From the NCBI GenBank assembly GCA_017998385.1, contig JAGODE010000014.1, positions 1 to 35,961 on the forward strand: 35,961 nucleotides of DNA, in the 5' to 3' direction. The position numbers were made by a program, and so were the translations under genes. The notes beneath the pieces are model-generated. The model had not been told where the DNA came from, did no database searches, and saw nothing but the letters and a program-made list of their open reading frames with translations. The DNA comes from Chitinophagaceae bacterium. GTDB taxonomy: Bacteria; Bacteroidota; Bacteroidia; Chitinophagales; Chitinophagaceae. Below, piece after piece: positions 26,620-34,252 of this stretch. Each line of letters opens with the position of its first letter. Position 1 is the stretch's first letter.

Positions 26620-27840
26620 TCAGATCAGGTGCGTCAGCAACCCATCGCGCAGTTTGGGCTCAAACCAGGTGCTTTTGGGCGGCATCACCTGTCCGCTATC
26701 CGCAATGTCAAACAATTGCCGGATGGTCACAGGGTAAAGACTGAAGGCCACTCTCATTTCGCCACTGTTTACTCTTTTCTCCAGCTCGCCGAGGCCGCGG
26801 ATACCGCCTACAAAATCGATGCGCTTGTCGGTGCGCTGATCTTTTATGTCGAGCAGTTTATCCAGCACATTGTTTGAAAGAATGGTCACGTCCAGTACAC
26901 CGATAGGGTCTTCTGTATACGTGTCTTTGCGGGCGGTGAGGATATACCACTGTTTATCCAGATACATGCCAAACTCGTGGAGTTGGCCGGGTTTTACCGG
27001 TTCGGGGCTTTGCGTGATCATAAAATCATCCTGCAGGGCGCTGATGAAGTCATCGCTGTCTTTGCCATCAAGATCTTTTACCACGCGGTTATAGTCCATA
27101 ATAGCCAGCTCGCTGGCCGGGAAAATAGTGGTCAGGAAATAGCGGGCATCAGCACTGTCTGGCAGGGCCTTGCTTACTTTGGCAGCAGAAGCAGCACGAT
27201 GGTGCCCATCGGCGATATAAGTGGCCGGCACCTGCTGTGCAAAAAGAGTTGTAATGCGGTTTACGGCTGTTTCATCAGCTACTGCCCATATCGTATGCTG
27301 TATGCCATCGGCCGCAGTGAAATCATAGAGAGGCGTATGCGTTGTTTTCCAGTTATTGACCAGCTCATCCATTTCGTTCACATTGTTATAAGCCAGAAAC
27401 ACATTACCTGTTTGTGCGCGGATGGTTTGCATATGGTCAATCCGGTCTTTTTCTTTTTCGGGCCGGGTAAACTCATGCTTTTTGATTATATCGTTGAAGT
27501 AGTCGTCTACAGATGATACACATACAAGGCCGGTCTGGCTGCGGCCATTCATGATCAGACGATAGATATAGTAACAGGGCACTTCTTCCTGTATGAGTGT
27601 GCCATTGTTGCGAAAATCAGTAAGATTTGTTTTGGCCTGATCGTATACGGCCTGGCTGTGAATATCGGTATCGGCGGGCAGATCGATTTCGGCTTTGGTG
27701 ATATGCAGAAACGAAAGTGGATTACCGGCAGCTTCGGTGCGGGCTTCTTCACTGTTAAGAACATCATAGGGACGCGAAGCTACCTGTGCAGCTACATTTT
27801 GCCGGGGTCTAAGGGCTCTGAAAGGTTTAATGTTTGCCAT
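26620..27840 (-). CDS. DUF1015 family protein
   Basis: This 406-residue cytoplasmic protein of the DUF1015 family opens with MANIKPFRALRPRQN and ASRPYDVLNSEEAR, and contains YIADGHHRAASA (208-219), which is the most conserved block and looks like an active-site or metal-binding loop. The biochemical function of the family is not established to my knowledge. It lies 42 bp downstream of serC in the same direction, and DUF1015 genes are often found with serine biosynthesis genes, so a link to serine or phosphoserine metabolism is an inference from context. A serA-type dehydrogenase gene, often present in such clusters, is absent from the window. Confidence 0.9.
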   Translation of the reverse strand: MANIKPFRALRPRQNVAAQVASRPYDVLNSEEARTEAAGNPLSFLHITKAEIDLPADTDIHSQAVYDQAKTNLTDFRNNGTLIQEEVPCYYIYRLIMNGRSQTGLVCVSSVDDYFNDIIKKHEFTRPEKEKDRIDHMQTIRAQTGNVFLAYNNVNEMDELVNNWKTTHTPLYDFTAADGIQHTIWAVADETAVNRITTLFAQQVPATYIADGHHRAASAAKVSKALPDSADARYFLTTIFPASELAIMDYNRVVKDLDGKDSDDFISALQDDFMITQSPEPVKPGQLHEFGMYLDKQWYILTARKDTYTEDPIGVLDVTILSNNVLDKLLDIKDQRTDKRIDFVGGIRGLGELEKRVNSGEMRVAFSLYPVTIRQLFDIADSGQVMPPKSTWFEPKLRDGLLTHLI

Positions 27841-27882
27841 CAGTTGGTTATTGACTCTTTTATCCTTTTTTGTAAAAACGGG

Positions 27883-28956
27883 TTATCCTTTTTGCTGTGC
27901 AAAATCTTTCATGAGATTGGTGAGTGTAATGACGCTTTCGATGGGCAATGCGTTGTACATCGAAACACGAAATCCGCCCACACTACGGTGTCCTTTTACG
28001 CCATACAGGCCTTCCTGCTTGCAGCGTTCGCCAAATTCTTTCTCGAGTTCGGGGTTATCTATCACAAATACGCCATTCATAAGGCTGCGGTCTTCTTTCG
28101 CTACAGTGCCGCGAAACAGGGGTAACTGGTCGAGGGTATTATAAAACAGGTCGGCTTTTGCCTGATTTTTTTGTTCGATCACTTTTACACCACCCTGGCG
28201 GTGCAGCCAGCGCAGGGTAAGCATACAGATATATATAGCAAATACCGGAGGAGTGTTGAGCATGGATCCGTTGGCAATATGGTTGCGGTAATCCATCATA
28301 GTAGGAATGGCGCGCGTGGTTTTGCCCAGGATATCTTTATTGACCACTACCAGGTTTACACCGGCGGCTCCCACATTTTTTTGTGCACCTGCATATATCA
28401 GGTCGAAACGGTTGAAATCAATGCTGCGGCTCAGGATATCGCTGCTCATGTCGGCAACCAGGGGTACTTTGTACTGGTAAAATGCATCCAGGTCCTGCCA
28501 TTGGGTACCATAGATAGTGTTGTTGGTAGTAATATGAAGGTACCGTGCGGTAGCCGGCACGTGAAAGCCTTTGGGCAGGTAAGTATAGTTTTTATCTTTT
28601 GAGCTGCATACTACTTCAACGTGACCAAACAGTTTGGCTTCCTTAATGGCTTTTGTACCCCATACATCTGTATCGGTATAGGCGGCCATTTCATTTTCGT
28701 TGAGCAGGTTCATGGGCACCTGCATAAACTGTGTGGAGGCGCCGCCATGCAGAAACAGCACTTCATGCTGCTCATCCAGTTGCATCAGTTCCTTTACCAG
28801 CGATACAGCTTCGTTAAGAACTCCTTCAAACAGCGGCGTACGATGACCGATCTCCAGGATTGAGAGGCCGGTGCCGTTAAAATCAAGAATAGCCTGGCTG
28901 GCTTCTTCAAATACTTCACGGGGCAGGATAGAGGGGCCTGCATTGAAATTATGCAT
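27883..28956 (-). CDS. serC: Phosphoserine aminotransferase
   Basis: This PLP enzyme converts 3-phosphohydroxypyruvate and glutamate to phosphoserine, and also serves vitamin B6 synthesis in many bacteria. The 357-residue form starting at 28956 begins HNFNAGPSILPREV, the standard SerC N-terminus, with HGGASTQF near residue 70 and the PLP Lys193 in YAGAQKNVG. A longer in-frame start at 29022 would add 22 residues, but a -7 promoter element at 29007-29014 falls inside that extension, so the shorter form is the real one. RSVGGFRVSMYNA near the C-terminus is also typical. It is followed by DUF1015. Confidence 0.95.
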   Translation of the reverse strand: MHNFNAGPSILPREVFEEASQAILDFNGTGLSILEIGHRTPLFEGVLNEAVSLVKELMQLDEQHEVLFLHGGASTQFMQVPMNLLNENEMAAYTDTDVWGTKAIKEAKLFGHVEVVCSSKDKNYTYLPKGFHVPATARYLHITTNNTIYGTQWQDLDAFYQYKVPLVADMSSDILSRSIDFNRFDLIYAGAQKNVGAAGVNLVVVNKDILGKTTRAIPTMMDYRNHIANGSMLNTPPVFAIYICMLTLRWLHRQGGVKVIEQKNQAKADLFYNTLDQLPLFRGTVAKEDRSLMNGVFVIDNPELEKEFGERCKQEGLYGVKGHRSVGGFRVSMYNALPIESVITLTNLMKDFAQQKG

Positions 28957-29006
28957 CCGCTTTTTTTCAGTTGTAGTCACGCTTGACCGGGTTTTAATTG
29001 AGGGGG

Positions 29007-29014
29007 CAAAGATA
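29007..29014 (-). promoter_or_regulatory. Promoter -7 element for serC
   Basis: On the minus strand the sequence is TATCTTTG, an exact match to the Bacteroidota -7 consensus TAnnTTTG. Transcription would start near 29000, giving a leader of about 45 nt before the serC ATG at 28956. The -33 region is weak. Confidence 0.6.
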
Positions 29015-29085
29015 AGCTTCAATCATTGGTTTGCAGTATATAAACAGGGAAAGAAAGGGCTGGTGCCGCAGCTTTCCGATAACAA

Positions 29086-30060
29086 TTATTCGTGCGTACG
29101 TCCTTTGATGGAAGCTGCTTTCCAGGCCTGTTGCAGGGATTCAAAACCGGCTTCATCGGCCGGATCCCATTTTACCGGGCCAAGTTGCCGCAGATCGGGT
29201 TGACCGGCATTGATCCAGGCGGTATACCAGAAGCTGGCTACACCAAAAATGGATTGCTGCATTCGCCGTTCCACCATGCCTCCCATAAGGCGATTGTAAG
29301 CCAGGGTATAAGCTGTGGAATACTGGCGTACCAGGCGGCCATTTCTTTCTTCAAAGGCATAACGCCGATCGGGTGGAAAGCGTTGCGAAAGTTCTTTTTC
29401 CAGTTTTAATACAGAATCGGCGGCCAGGGCGCTTTCCAGTATACGGTCCCAGGTAAAGCCGAGTGGGTTTTGCAGGTAGGCAGCGCGTTGCATCAGAAAA
29501 TCCCAGTGCTGATCGGCCAGCAGCTCGGGAATACGGCTTTCCCAGAAGCCATGAATACCCCGCTGGTTGGTGTACTGACCATTGTGATTGCTGCTGGTGT
29601 GCAGCGGTACATGTGCATCGGCAATATAATGTCCCAGCTCGGCCGAGAGTTTAAGGATTCGTTTGGCGTCGCCGGCACGAAAGGCCTCCGTCAACCGGTG
29701 CAGCATTGTCTGAATCCACCAGGGCACAATACCATGTGTTTGCAGACTGTCTGCGGTGAAACGCTCACGTGCAGCCTGCCAGCTGCGGGGAAGCGAGTCG
29801 AAGGGGTAGCGGCCATACCGGTCCATATCTATATAATGCCGCGGGCCTTCTTCCGCTACTGCATAGCGGCGTTTGTCGGGATCTACAGCGTGCTCTTCCA
29901 GAAAAGCGATATGGGGTTTATAAAACACCAGCATTTCCGGAGGCAATAGAAATACAGCCAGGAAATTGATGCGTTTGTGGCCATAGAAACCCCAGGCGTG
30001 ACAGTGCGAAAGGTAAAGGGTAAAAGGGAGAAGGAGCCAGAGGCGCAGTAACGTACGCAT
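29086..30060 (-). CDS. Exported zinc-dependent S1/P1 nuclease / phospholipase C superfamily protein
   Basis: The 324-residue precursor has a signal peptide that would leave Trp23 as the mature N-terminus (WGFYGHKR), as required because the free N-terminus and that Trp bind zinc in this superfamily. The other expected tri-zinc ligands have matching spacing: His28, Asp61, His75 (in RHYIDMD), His144, Asp148, His154, His170 and Glu174. Glu in the last position resembles bacterial phospholipase C; fungal P1 nuclease has Asp. Whether it cuts nucleic acids or phospholipids is open. The gene is 48 bp downstream of DUF502, with a stem-loop between them. An odd feature is that its signal-peptide core is encoded by a simple repeat seen elsewhere in the window. 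Confidence 0.85.
   Translation of the reverse strand: MRTLLRLWLLLPFTLYLSHCHAWGFYGHKRINFLAVFLLPPEMLVFYKPHIAFLEEHAVDPDKRRYAVAEEGPRHYIDMDRYGRYPFDSLPRSWQAARERFTADSLQTHGIVPWWIQTMLHRLTEAFRAGDAKRILKLSAELGHYIADAHVPLHTSSNHNGQYTNQRGIHGFWESRIPELLADQHWDFLMQRAAYLQNPLGFTWDRILESALAADSVLKLEKELSQRFPPDRRYAFEERNGRLVRQYSTAYTLAYNRLMGGMVERRMQQSIFGVASFWYTAWINAGQPDLRQLGPVKWDPADEAGFESLQQAWKAASIKGRTHE
30003..30038. repeat. Purine-rich simple repeat inside the signal-peptide coding region
   Basis: The plus strand reads GAAAGGTAAAGGGTAAAAGG followed by GAGAAGGAG, the same GAAGGTAAAGGGT-type unit as the intergenic tracts at 23427-23456 and 23568-23597. On the coding strand it gives the Leu/Pro/Phe/Thr/Tyr stretch LLLPFTLYLS of the nuclease signal peptide. 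Confidence 0.5.
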
Positions 30061-30064
30061 ATCA

Positions 30065-30102
30065 TTACGGTTTAGTCGTGAATAAAATGGACCAAACCGT
30101 AA
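30065..30102 (-). other. Stem-loop between the DUF502 and nuclease genes
   Basis: TTACGGTTT (30065-30073) and AAACCGTAA (30094-30102) are exact inverted copies; inside them GTC and GAC pair after one mismatch, leaving a 12-nt loop. It nearly fills the 48-bp spacer. No T-run follows on the minus strand, so a processing or attenuation element, or an operator, is more likely than a simple terminator. Confidence 0.5.
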
Positions 30103-30108
30103 GGGAGC

Positions 30109-30798
30109 TTAATCCTTGTCTGTACTAAGTTCCGGTTTTTTTCGCTCTTCTTCCAAATCTACCACACCGCCGGTTACGGCATATTTCATGGCCTCGCCCG
30201 AGGTGATGGCATCGATCTTACGCACTTTTTCGCGGGGTAAGATGTATAACTGACCGGCAAAGTTGTAGGCCTGTGGTACATACACGGCCACTTTATCGGA
30301 TCCCATTTCAAATTTGCCCATTTCTTCATCGGTCAGGAAACCCACTATCCATACATCGGTAGAAAATACATTGGCCAGTACGGCTTTATTGAATTTTTTC
30401 TTGTCGCCGGCAAACGCTTCAAAGAAATCTTTTGTCGATGAGTAGATGAATTTGATGACAGGCGTCCGCTCCAGCCAGTGATCAAAAATATTGATAACAC
30501 TGCCCATCAGAAAGTTGCTGCTCACCCAGCCAACCAGTATGATCAGTGCAATCATAATCACGAAACCCAGTCCGGGGATCTTTTTGGGGTTACCCCGGTC
30601 GTCTACATCGAGCAGAGAGGGAAACAGGTTGTGGATCAGATTGGGCAGCAGGCCATCTACGAAATTGAAGGCAGCTAATACGGCCCAGACGGTGATGGCA
30701 ATAGGAGCCAGGATGATCAGCCCCTGCACAAAATAGCGCAGCAGCTTTCTGAGCTGCAAGCGGTTAGAGGTCCTTGTAGGTTTTTGCAAAGGGGGCAT
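30109..30798 (-). CDS. DUF502 family inner-membrane protein
   Basis: The 229-residue protein has two transmembrane helices, about residues 23-45 (FVQGLIILAPIAITVWAV) and 77-97 (GLGFVIMIALIILVGWV), followed by a soluble C-terminal domain with TPVIKFIYSSTKDFFEAF, VGFLTDEE and VAVYVPQAYNFAGQLYILP, all standard for DUF502. Its function in bacteria is not established; plant relatives are linked to membrane trafficking. The first ATG (30798) lies only 7 bp past a perfect -7 element, so the mRNA should be almost leaderless. It is divergent from the TetR gene. Confidence 0.92.
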   Translation of the reverse strand: MPPLQKPTRTSNRLQLRKLLRYFVQGLIILAPIAITVWAVLAAFNFVDGLLPNLIHNLFPSLLDVDDRGNPKKIPGLGFVIMIALIILVGWVSSNFLMGSVINIFDHWLERTPVIKFIYSSTKDFFEAFAGDKKKFNKAVLANVFSTDVWIVGFLTDEEMGKFEMGSDKVAVYVPQAYNFAGQLYILPREKVRKIDAITSGEAMKYAVTGGVVDLEEERKKPELSTDKD

Positions 30799-30805
30799 TT
30801 GCTGG

Positions 30806-30813
30806 CAAAGTTA
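30806..30813 (-). promoter_or_regulatory. Promoter -7 element for the DUF502 gene
   Basis: TAACTTTG on the minus strand matches TAnnTTTG exactly. The start codon is 7 bp downstream, implying a leader of only a few nucleotides or none. A possible TTG -33 lies about 24 bp upstream, slightly wide. Confidence 0.55.
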
Positions 30814-30886
30814 GGGAAATAGATAAGCCGTTCTGACCAACGGGCGTTCGCAAAAGTGATTGGGATAAATGGATAAAAAAAAGGAT

Positions 30887-30914
30887 GGAAACTTTCGTAA
30901 CGAAAAAAGTTTCC
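30887..30914. promoter_or_regulatory. Dyad operator at the TetR-efflux promoter
   Basis: GGAAACTTTCGT on the left and ACGAAAAAAGTTTCC on the right are inverted copies, apart from three extra bases in the right arm; the core TTCGTAACGAA is itself a palindrome. The dyad ends 1 bp before the -7 element and covers the -33 to -7 spacer, so a bound TetR dimer would block RNA polymerase. Autoregulation by the adjacent TetR gene is the natural inference. Confidence 0.7.
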
Positions 30915-30915
30915 A

Positions 30916-30923
30916 TAGTTTTG
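30916..30923 (+). promoter_or_regulatory. Promoter -7 element for the TetR-efflux operon
   Basis: TAGTTTTG is an exact TAnnTTTG match, 16 bp before the TetR ATG at 30940. It directly follows the dyad operator. Confidence 0.65.
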
Positions 30924-30939
30924 TCGCCGATTTTGTGCT

Positions 30940-31575
30940 ATGGACCATCAGGAAAGAATTATAGAAAAGGCGCACGAGCTCTTTTTGCGGTATGGCATCC
31001 GCAGTATCAGCATGGACGAGATAGCCCACCATCTCGGCATGAGTAAAAAGACCATTTACCAATTTTTTACCGACAAAGACGCCCTGGTAGAGGCTGTGGT
31101 AGATATGGAGCTGAACAGCAATGAGAATGAATGCCTCATCTGCACCCAGCGTAGCGAAAACCCGGTGCATGAAATATACCTGGGGATGGAGATGATGGAT
31201 GACATGCTGCGGCTGACCAATCCGGCTCTGATTTATGATATGCAGAAATATCATCCCTCGTCGTACAGGAAACTGGAAAATCACCAGCAGGGCTTTCTGT
31301 ATGGGCTGATCAGGGAAAATCTGCTGCGCGGAGTGGAGCAGGGGTTGTACCGGCCGGAGATCAATGTAAATATCCTGGCTAAATACCGGTTATTGAGTGT
31401 GTTCATGGTATTTAATCCGGAAGCTTTTCCTGCCGGCAAATCGGACCTGGGTGCGATAGTATGCGAGTTGACACTCAATTTTTTATACGGAATCTGTACC
31501 CCCAAAGGACAGAAACTGATACAGAAATACAATCAAGAAAGAAATAAAAACCATAACCATGACGAAAGGAAGTAA
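30940..31575 (+). CDS. TetR-family transcriptional repressor of the efflux operon
   Basis: The 211-residue protein has an N-terminal helix-turn-helix, residues ~5-50 (RIIEKAHELFLRYGIRSISM, then IAHHLGMSKKTIYQFFTDKD), the most conserved TetR block. The C-terminal ligand-binding part (about 60-205) is divergent, as usual, so the inducer cannot be predicted. It is the first gene of the efflux operon and overlaps the tolC-like gene by 17 bp. A dyad just upstream of its start is the probable operator, which would make it autoregulated and a local repressor of the pump. Confidence 0.93.
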   Translation: MDHQERIIEKAHELFLRYGIRSISMDEIAHHLGMSKKTIYQFFTDKDALVEAVVDMELNSNENECLICTQRSENPVHEIYLGMEMMDDMLRLTNPALIYDMQKYHPSSYRKLENHQQGFLYGLIRENLLRGVEQGLYRPEINVNILAKYRLLSVFMVFNPEAFPAGKSDLGAIVCELTLNFLYGICTPKGQKLIQKYNQERNKNHNHDERK

Positions 31576-32899
31576 GCGGGGAAGATGGATATTGATACTG
31601 GCCCTGTTGCCAGTTATCAGCATGGCGCAGACACGACATGAAATGAGTCTGCAACAGGCGATCGACTATGCCCGCAAAAATAATGTGCAGGTAAAAAATG
31701 CATTGCTGGATGTACAGATACAGCAGCAAACCAACCGCGAGGTGACGGGTAGTGCCTATCCGCAGATCAGCGCCAGCGGCTCCATGACCTATAATGCCAA
31801 GCTGCCCGTAAGCCTGGTGCCGGCCGAATTTTTTGGCGGCACACCCGGCACATTCGAAGAGCTGGCGTTTGGTGTGAAATGGAATGCCACCGGTGGCGTG
31901 ACATTGAATCAGCTGTTGTTTGACGGACAGGTATTCACCGGTCTGCAGGCGCGCAAAACCCTTATTGAGTTTCAGCAAAAGAATGTGGAGGTCACTGAGG
32001 AGACTATCCGCGCCAACATCCACAAAGTGTATTATCAGCTGGTGGTAAGCAAAACACAGCTCGATCTGATCGATGCCAACCTCGACCGGCTCGAAAAACT
32101 GAAGAAAGATACCCGCATCATGTACGACAACGGGTTTGCTGAAAAACTGGATCTCGACAAGCTTGATGTACAACTGGTAAACCTGAATACAGAAAAGACC
32201 AATGCACTGAACCAGATCAGCAACGGCTACCTGGGTCTCAAAGTGCTGATGGGTATGCCTGTAAGGGATGAGTTGGTACTGACTGATACGCTTTCGAATG
32301 ATATGATTCGCGATGGAGTACTGGATGCGTCTCAGTTTGATTACAATCAGCGCCGCGATTTTCAGTATATCAATATGGGTGTAAAACTGCGCCAGTATGA
32401 TGTGCAGCGCTACAAAATGAGCAAGATACCCACGCTATCGCTCAGCGCTTATTATAACAAGAACGCCCAGCGAAATGAATTTGACTTTTTCAAATCGGGC
32501 GGCAACTGGTTCGACATCTCTGCTATTACCCTGAATCTTAACATCCCGATTTTTACGGGTTTTGCCACTAATGCCCGCATTTCAAAAGCACGTCTGTCGA
32601 TGCAGCAAAGCATCAATCAGCGCGAAGCCTTGAAACTGCAGATAGACAATGAAGTGCAGACGGCCAGAAATAATTATACAACGGCTGTATCTAACCTGGA
32701 TTATCAGAAAAAGAATATGGAACTGGCCGAGCTGGTGTATGAGCAAACCAAAAAGAAATTTGAAGTAGGTACAGGCTCTCAGACAGAGATCAATACAGCC
32801 CAGACCGATCTTAAGCTGGCTCAGACCAATTATATCAATGCACTTTATAACGCAATCATAGCCAAAGTGGATTTCCTCAAGGCCACCGGCAAACTTTAA
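31559..32899 (+). CDS. TolC-family outer-membrane efflux protein
   Basis: This is the outer-membrane exit duct of a tripartite pump. The 446-residue length and signal peptide (ending PVISMAQ, residue 23) fit. Two repeated coiled-coil halves are visible: MSLQQAIDYARKNNVQVKNA opens the first and INQREALKLQIDNEVQTARN leads the second, with LVYEQTKKKFEVGTGSQTEI, the classic TolC equatorial motif, near residue 395. The start overlaps the TetR gene, so expression is coupled to the regulator. The membrane fusion protein begins 38 bp downstream. Confidence 0.93.
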   Translation: MTKGSKRGRWILILALLPVISMAQTRHEMSLQQAIDYARKNNVQVKNALLDVQIQQQTNREVTGSAYPQISASGSMTYNAKLPVSLVPAEFFGGTPGTFEELAFGVKWNATGGVTLNQLLFDGQVFTGLQARKTLIEFQQKNVEVTEETIRANIHKVYYQLVVSKTQLDLIDANLDRLEKLKKDTRIMYDNGFAEKLDLDKLDVQLVNLNTEKTNALNQISNGYLGLKVLMGMPVRDELVLTDTLSNDMIRDGVLDASQFDYNQRRDFQYINMGVKLRQYDVQRYKMSKIPTLSLSAYYNKNAQRNEFDFFKSGGNWFDISAITLNLNIPIFTGFATNARISKARLSMQQSINQREALKLQIDNEVQTARNNYTTAVSNLDYQKKNMELAELVYEQTKKKFEVGTGSQTEINTAQTDLKLAQTNYINALYNAIIAKVDFLKATGKL

Positions 32900-32937
32900 T
32901 AAGCTAAACCCAACCCAAACACTGAAAAATAACCGAT

Positions 32938-34149
32938 ATGCAAAAGTTACTGAACATAATCATGGTTGCTACGGTGGTGCTGCTACTGGTATCGTGCGGT
33001 GCTGCAGACGGCAACAAAGAACTGACTAAAAAGAAGACGGAGCTGGAAAAGCTCAAAAAGGAGCAGGACGCACTGGCTACTAAAATCTCCACACTCGAAA
33101 AGGAAATCGCCAAGCTGGATACTTCTGTAGTGATCACCAAACCCAAACTCGTTGCTGTAGAACCGATCGGCAATGATTCCTTCAGTCATTATATTGACCT
33201 GCAGGGTAAAATCGATGCGCAGAATGTAGCCATGGTTTCGCCCCGGGGTACAGGTGGCGTGGTACGCAGCATACATGTAAAACAGGGGCAACGTATCAGC
33301 AAAGGCCAGCTCGTGCTGCGTCTTGACAATGCCATCGCCCAGCAACAGGTAGATGCTGCACTGGCTCAGATACCCGGCATAGAAGCACAGGTGAAACTGG
33401 CTCAGAGTGTTTATGAGCGTCAGCAAAATCTCTGGAAGAATAATATCGGCACTGAAGTACAGGTACTGCAGGCCAAAACCAATGCAGAGAATGCCGCGGC
33501 ACAACTAAAAGCAGCCCAGGCCAACCTGCGTATGGCCCAGGAAAGTGCCGCCCTCGCCAATGTATATGCTGAAATTGATGGCACTATTGATGTGGTAAAC
33601 GTGCGGATCGGTGAGTTCTTTTCTCCGCAATCGGCTGCCATGCCCTCTTCAGGCATCCGTATCGTAAATACGGGCAACCTGAAAGTGCAGGTGCAGGTAC
33701 CTGAAAATTATCTCGGACGAATCAAACAGGGTACAAACATCCGCGTAACACTGCCTGAACTGAACAATAAAGTGATCACCACAAAAATAAGTGTGGTGAG
33801 TCCGCTGATTGATGCGGTAAGCCGGACATTTACTATTGAAGCTCCGATACCACAGGACAAAGACTTCCGCCCCAACCAGCTGGCCAAAGTACAGCTGCTG
33901 GACTATACCAACAGTGAAGCCATCACCATTCCGGTTAACGTATTGCAGAATGACGAAGCTGGTAAGTATGTGATGGTGGCTTCGCAGGAAAATGGCAAAA
34001 TGCTGGCACGTAAGAAACCCGTGACCATTGGTGAGTTATATGGCGAGCGCCTGGAAGTAAAATCAGGCCTCAGTGGTGGGGAAAAACTGATTGTAGGAGG
34101 CTTTCAGGGCCTGTACGACGGACAGCTGATCACTACCTCGGCGCAATAA
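32938..34149 (+). CDS. RND efflux membrane fusion protein (HlyD/AcrA type) lipoprotein
   Basis: The periplasmic adaptor links the RND pump to the TolC-like channel. The 403-residue protein has a lipobox LVSC with Cys20, then a charged helical segment (about 28-62, KKKTELEKLKKEQDALATKI) longer than in AcrA that probably forms a coiled coil. A lipoyl-like half (VVRSIHVKQGQRISKGQLV) and an alpha-hairpin rich in Ala/Gln (about 135-205) follow, then the beta-barrel and membrane-proximal parts. It sits between the TolC and RND genes. The extra N-terminal coiled coil is common in Bacteroidota members. Confidence 0.92.
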   Translation: MQKLLNIIMVATVVLLLVSCGAADGNKELTKKKTELEKLKKEQDALATKISTLEKEIAKLDTSVVITKPKLVAVEPIGNDSFSHYIDLQGKIDAQNVAMVSPRGTGGVVRSIHVKQGQRISKGQLVLRLDNAIAQQQVDAALAQIPGIEAQVKLAQSVYERQQNLWKNNIGTEVQVLQAKTNAENAAAQLKAAQANLRMAQESAALANVYAEIDGTIDVVNVRIGEFFSPQSAAMPSSGIRIVNTGNLKVQVQVPENYLGRIKQGTNIRVTLPELNNKVITTKISVVSPLIDAVSRTFTIEAPIPQDKDFRPNQLAKVQLLDYTNSEAITIPVNVLQNDEAGKYVMVASQENGKMLARKKPVTIGELYGERLEVKSGLSGGEKLIVGGFQGLYDGQLITTSAQ

Positions 34150-34193
34150 GCGAAGGAATGTACCAGACGAAACCAACAATATTTGAAAGCACA

Positions 34194-34234
34194 GCAGCAG
34201 GTGAGTCGCCGGATAATCGCCGGCTCACAGCTGC
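34194..34234 (+). other. Stem-loop in the spacer between the fusion protein and pump genes
   Basis: GCAGC, GTGAG and CCGG on the left pair with CCGG, CTCAC and GCTGC on the right, separated by small bulges (AG, TCG and A) and closed by a 7-nt loop. In all 14 pairs form. It lies 19 bp before the RND start in a 103-bp gap, unusually long for this operon, so it may tune the ratio of pump to adaptor. No T-run follows. Confidence 0.55.
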
Positions 34235-34252
34235 AACAGATAAACTAACAGT

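Noticed and set aside
28957-29022. 22-residue N-terminal extension of serC
   Set aside because: The SerC family starts at HNFNAGPS, and a perfect -7 element lies inside the extension, so these codons are upstream of the transcript start.
31475-32173. 232-codon minus-strand open frame across the TetR/TolC junction
   Set aside because: It overlaps two well-supported genes on the other strand and its translation shows no family features.
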